A DNA stretch of 5,595 bases from Dialister sp. UBA6422 (GTDB taxonomy: Bacteria; Bacillota; Negativicutes; Veillonellales; Dialisteraceae). The notes below the pieces were generated by a model. That model saw only the letters and a list, made by a program, of their open reading frames with translations. It did not search any database and was not told where the DNA came from. The position numbers were made by a program, and so were the translations under genes. Shown here piece after piece: positions 4,068-5,595 of this stretch (the stretch's first letter is position 1; each line of letters opens with the position of its first letter). The stretch spans positions 1,057-6,651 of the forward strand of contig DJPC01000035.1 of assembly GCA_002439665.1 (NCBI GenBank), read 5' to 3'.

Positions 4068-5595
4068 CTAAACCTTTTCTGCCAGTTCATCCCATTTTTC
4101 ATACAGACCATCTAATTTTTTCTTCGTTTCTTCGTATTCTTCTGCCAACTGGCTATAATTATCTGGATTCATTCCCATCTGGGCGGAATACATCTTTAGC
4201 GTCGCCTCTAGTCTACCGATTTCCATTTCCACATGGTTTAATTTATCCTTATCTCCCTGGGAAACTTCCTCTTTAACCTGATGGTTTTTCACAGGGATAG
4301 GAGTGTCTTTCTTTTCCACTTCCTTCTCTGGTACTTCTTCTCCCTGCCGATCTTTTTCAAATTCTTCTAAATCTTTCTTTTTCTCTTTATAGTAGCTATA
4401 GTTTCCTAAGTATTCCGTCAATTTCCCATGTTCCATCTCTACAATGCGAGTGGTCACTTTATCTAAGAAATAACGGTCATGGGAAACCACCAAACAAGTC
4501 CCGCCAAAGGCTTCTATGGCACTTTCCATGATTTCTCTTGTAGGAATATCCAAATGGTTTGTCGGTTCGTCTAGTATCAAGAAGTTTGGTTTTTCTAAAA
4601 ATAAGCACAGTAAAGAAAGTCTGGCCTTTTCTCCCCCTGATAGCATAGCTACCTGCTTGAACACATCATCTCCTCTAAAGAGAAACATACCCAGAATGTT
4701 TCGAGCTTCCTTTTCCCCAAAATTAAAAGTATCACGCACTTCATCTAGTACGGAAAGCTCTGGATGAAGACTTTCCTGTTCCTGAGAATAATATCCGATT
4801 TTCACATTATTCCCCAGTTGGATAATCCCATCGACTGGCTTTTTCTCTCCCGTAATGAGTTTCAATAAGGTGGTCTTCCCTGCACCATTGGGACCAATCA
4901 GACCTACTACTTCTCCTTTTTTGATATGGAAATTTAAATTTTTAAAAATCACATGTCCTGGATAGGATGCTTCTGCCCGTAAAATATCCAATACTTTTTC
5001 TGCACATTCCTGCGGGGGATCAAAATGGAAACGAAGGGTCGCCTGATGCACCGGCTTTTCTAGCCTTTCTAAGCGATTAAGCTGAGACTGACGGCCTCGT
5101 GCCTGTTTGGCTTTAATACCTGCTTTATATCGACGGATATATTCTTCTGTTTCCTTAATATGTTCTTGCTGCTTATTATATGCTTTTTCATAAGCTTTAT
5201 CCTGGTTGGTTTTGGTCTCCATATATCGACTATACCCACCACGGAAACTACGAATATGGTGATTTTCCAAATCAATAATGCCTGTAGCTGCCGCATCTAA
5301 GAAATATCGATCATGGGAAATCATTAAAATACCGCCCTTATAGGACCTAAGGTAATCTTCTAGCCATTCCAACATGTTCATATCCAAATGGTTGGTCGGT
5401 TCATCAAGGAGCAAGAAATCCGGATGTCTTACAAAAGCAGCTGCTAAATTGATACGAACTTTTTGTCCGCCGGAAAAGGAATGAATATCTCTATCCCAAT
5501 CTGCATCAGCAAATCCCAAACCGGTCAAAATTTTTCTAGTGGTGGATTCATAATCATATCCACCTAAAAATTCAAATCTCTCCTCTACTTTTCCA
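4068..5595 (-). CDS. ABC-F family ATP-binding protein (5' end outside window)
   Basis: ABC-F proteins are cytoplasmic, have two nucleotide-binding domains and no membrane part, and act on the ribosome as translation factors or, in some subfamilies, as antibiotic-protection proteins. The frame stays open through the right edge, so 508 residues are visible and the N-terminus, with the first Walker A, is missing. Numbering from the edge: NBD1 signature FSGGQ (40-44), Walker B LLLDEPTNHLD (61-71), switch SHD (93-95); a long charged helical linker (about 125-192, with YIRRYKAGIKAKQARGR); NBD2 Walker A GPNGAGKTT (234-242), Q-loop in YYSQEQ, signature LSGGE (318-322), Walker B FLILDEPTNHLD (338-349), SHD (371-373). 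A charged spacer then leads to a C-terminal coiled coil (about 448-508). Two EPTNHLD motifs and the interdomain linker are diagnostic of ABC-F. The C-terminal coiled coil resembles the housekeeping YdiF/Uup-like groups more than dedicated resistance proteins, but the subfamily is not settled. Transcribed convergently to bofA. Confidence 0.95.
   Translation of the reverse strand, partial: GKVEERFEFLGGYDYESTTRKILTGLGFADADWDRDIHSFSGGQKVRINLAAAFVRHPDFLLLDEPTNHLDMNMLEWLEDYLRSYKGGILMISHDRYFLDAAATGIIDLENHHIRSFRGGYSRYMETKTNQDKAYEKAYNKQQEHIKETEEYIRRYKAGIKAKQARGRQSQLNRLERLEKPVHQATLRFHFDPPQECAEKVLDILRAEASYPGHVIFKNLNFHIKKGEVVGLIGPNGAGKTTLLKLITGEKKPVDGIIQLGNNVKIGYYSQEQESLHPELSVLDEVRDTFNFGEKEARNILGMFLFRGDDVFKQVAMLSGGEKARLSLLCLFLEKPNFLILDEPTNHLDIPTREIMESAIEAFGGTCLVVSHDRYFLDKVTTRIVEMEHGKLTEYLGNYSYYKEKKKDLEEFEKDRQGEEVPEKEVEKKDTPIPVKNHQVKEEVSQGDKDKLNHVEMEIGRLEATLKMYSAQMGMNPDNYSQLAEEYEETKKKLDGLYEKWDELAEKV

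Noticed and set aside
3909..4276. Two overlapping plus-strand frames (3909-4115, 4061-4276)
   Set aside because: The first starts inside the terminator hairpin and both extend into the antisense of the ABC-F gene; neither has a ribosome binding site.
1..5595. CRISPR array, tRNA genes, insertion sequence or phage attachment site
   Set aside because: No regularly spaced direct repeats, no tRNA cloverleaf, no transposase or integrase fragment and no target-site duplication were seen.

Overview
The window looks like chromosomal DNA from a low- to mid-GC Bacillota. The gene order is an SRP RNA, dnaX, ybaB, recR, then a bofA-family gene. This matches the Bacillus subtilis scr-dnaX-yaaK-recR-yaaL-bofA cluster, except that no yaaL-like gene lies between recR and bofA. 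The absence of a visible Alu domain on the SRP RNA and the overall character of the proteins make me lean towards the Negativicutes (Veillonella/Dialister/Megasphaera-like), but that placement is inference and was not tested by any search.

Layout. Positions 1-26 hold the tail of an upstream transcription unit, ending in a perfect hairpin terminator. A consensus-like sigma-A promoter at 119-147 then drives a small SRP RNA (core about 172-290). A leader with two possible stem-loops follows, and then dnaX (459-2417), the clamp-loader tau/gamma subunit. A 155-nt spacer with nested inverted repeats separates dnaX from ybaB (2573-2899), whose stop codon overlaps the start of recR (2899-3489) by one base. 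A 12-bp stem-loop separates recR from a small bofA-family membrane protein gene (3562-3816). The 251-nt convergent region 3817-4067 has no credible gene. It contains several stem-loops, including a strong bidirectional terminator at 3901-3944. From 4068 to the right edge, on the minus strand, lies an ABC-F ATPase gene whose 5' part is outside the window.

How the genes fit together. dnaX, ybaB and recR form a replication/repair group: clamp loading, a DNA-binding nucleoid-type protein, and RecFOR-pathway recombination mediation. The SRP RNA is an old positional neighbour with its own promoter rather than a functional partner. bofA belongs to a family known for controlling sigma-K processing in sporulation, and it travels with this cluster. 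The ABC-F gene is an independent, convergently transcribed unit that probably acts on the ribosome.

I found no undescribed system here. The genes are ordinary housekeeping genes. The observations most worth a second look are in the non-coding DNA (structured spacers and leader) and the presence of a BofA homologue without yaaL.
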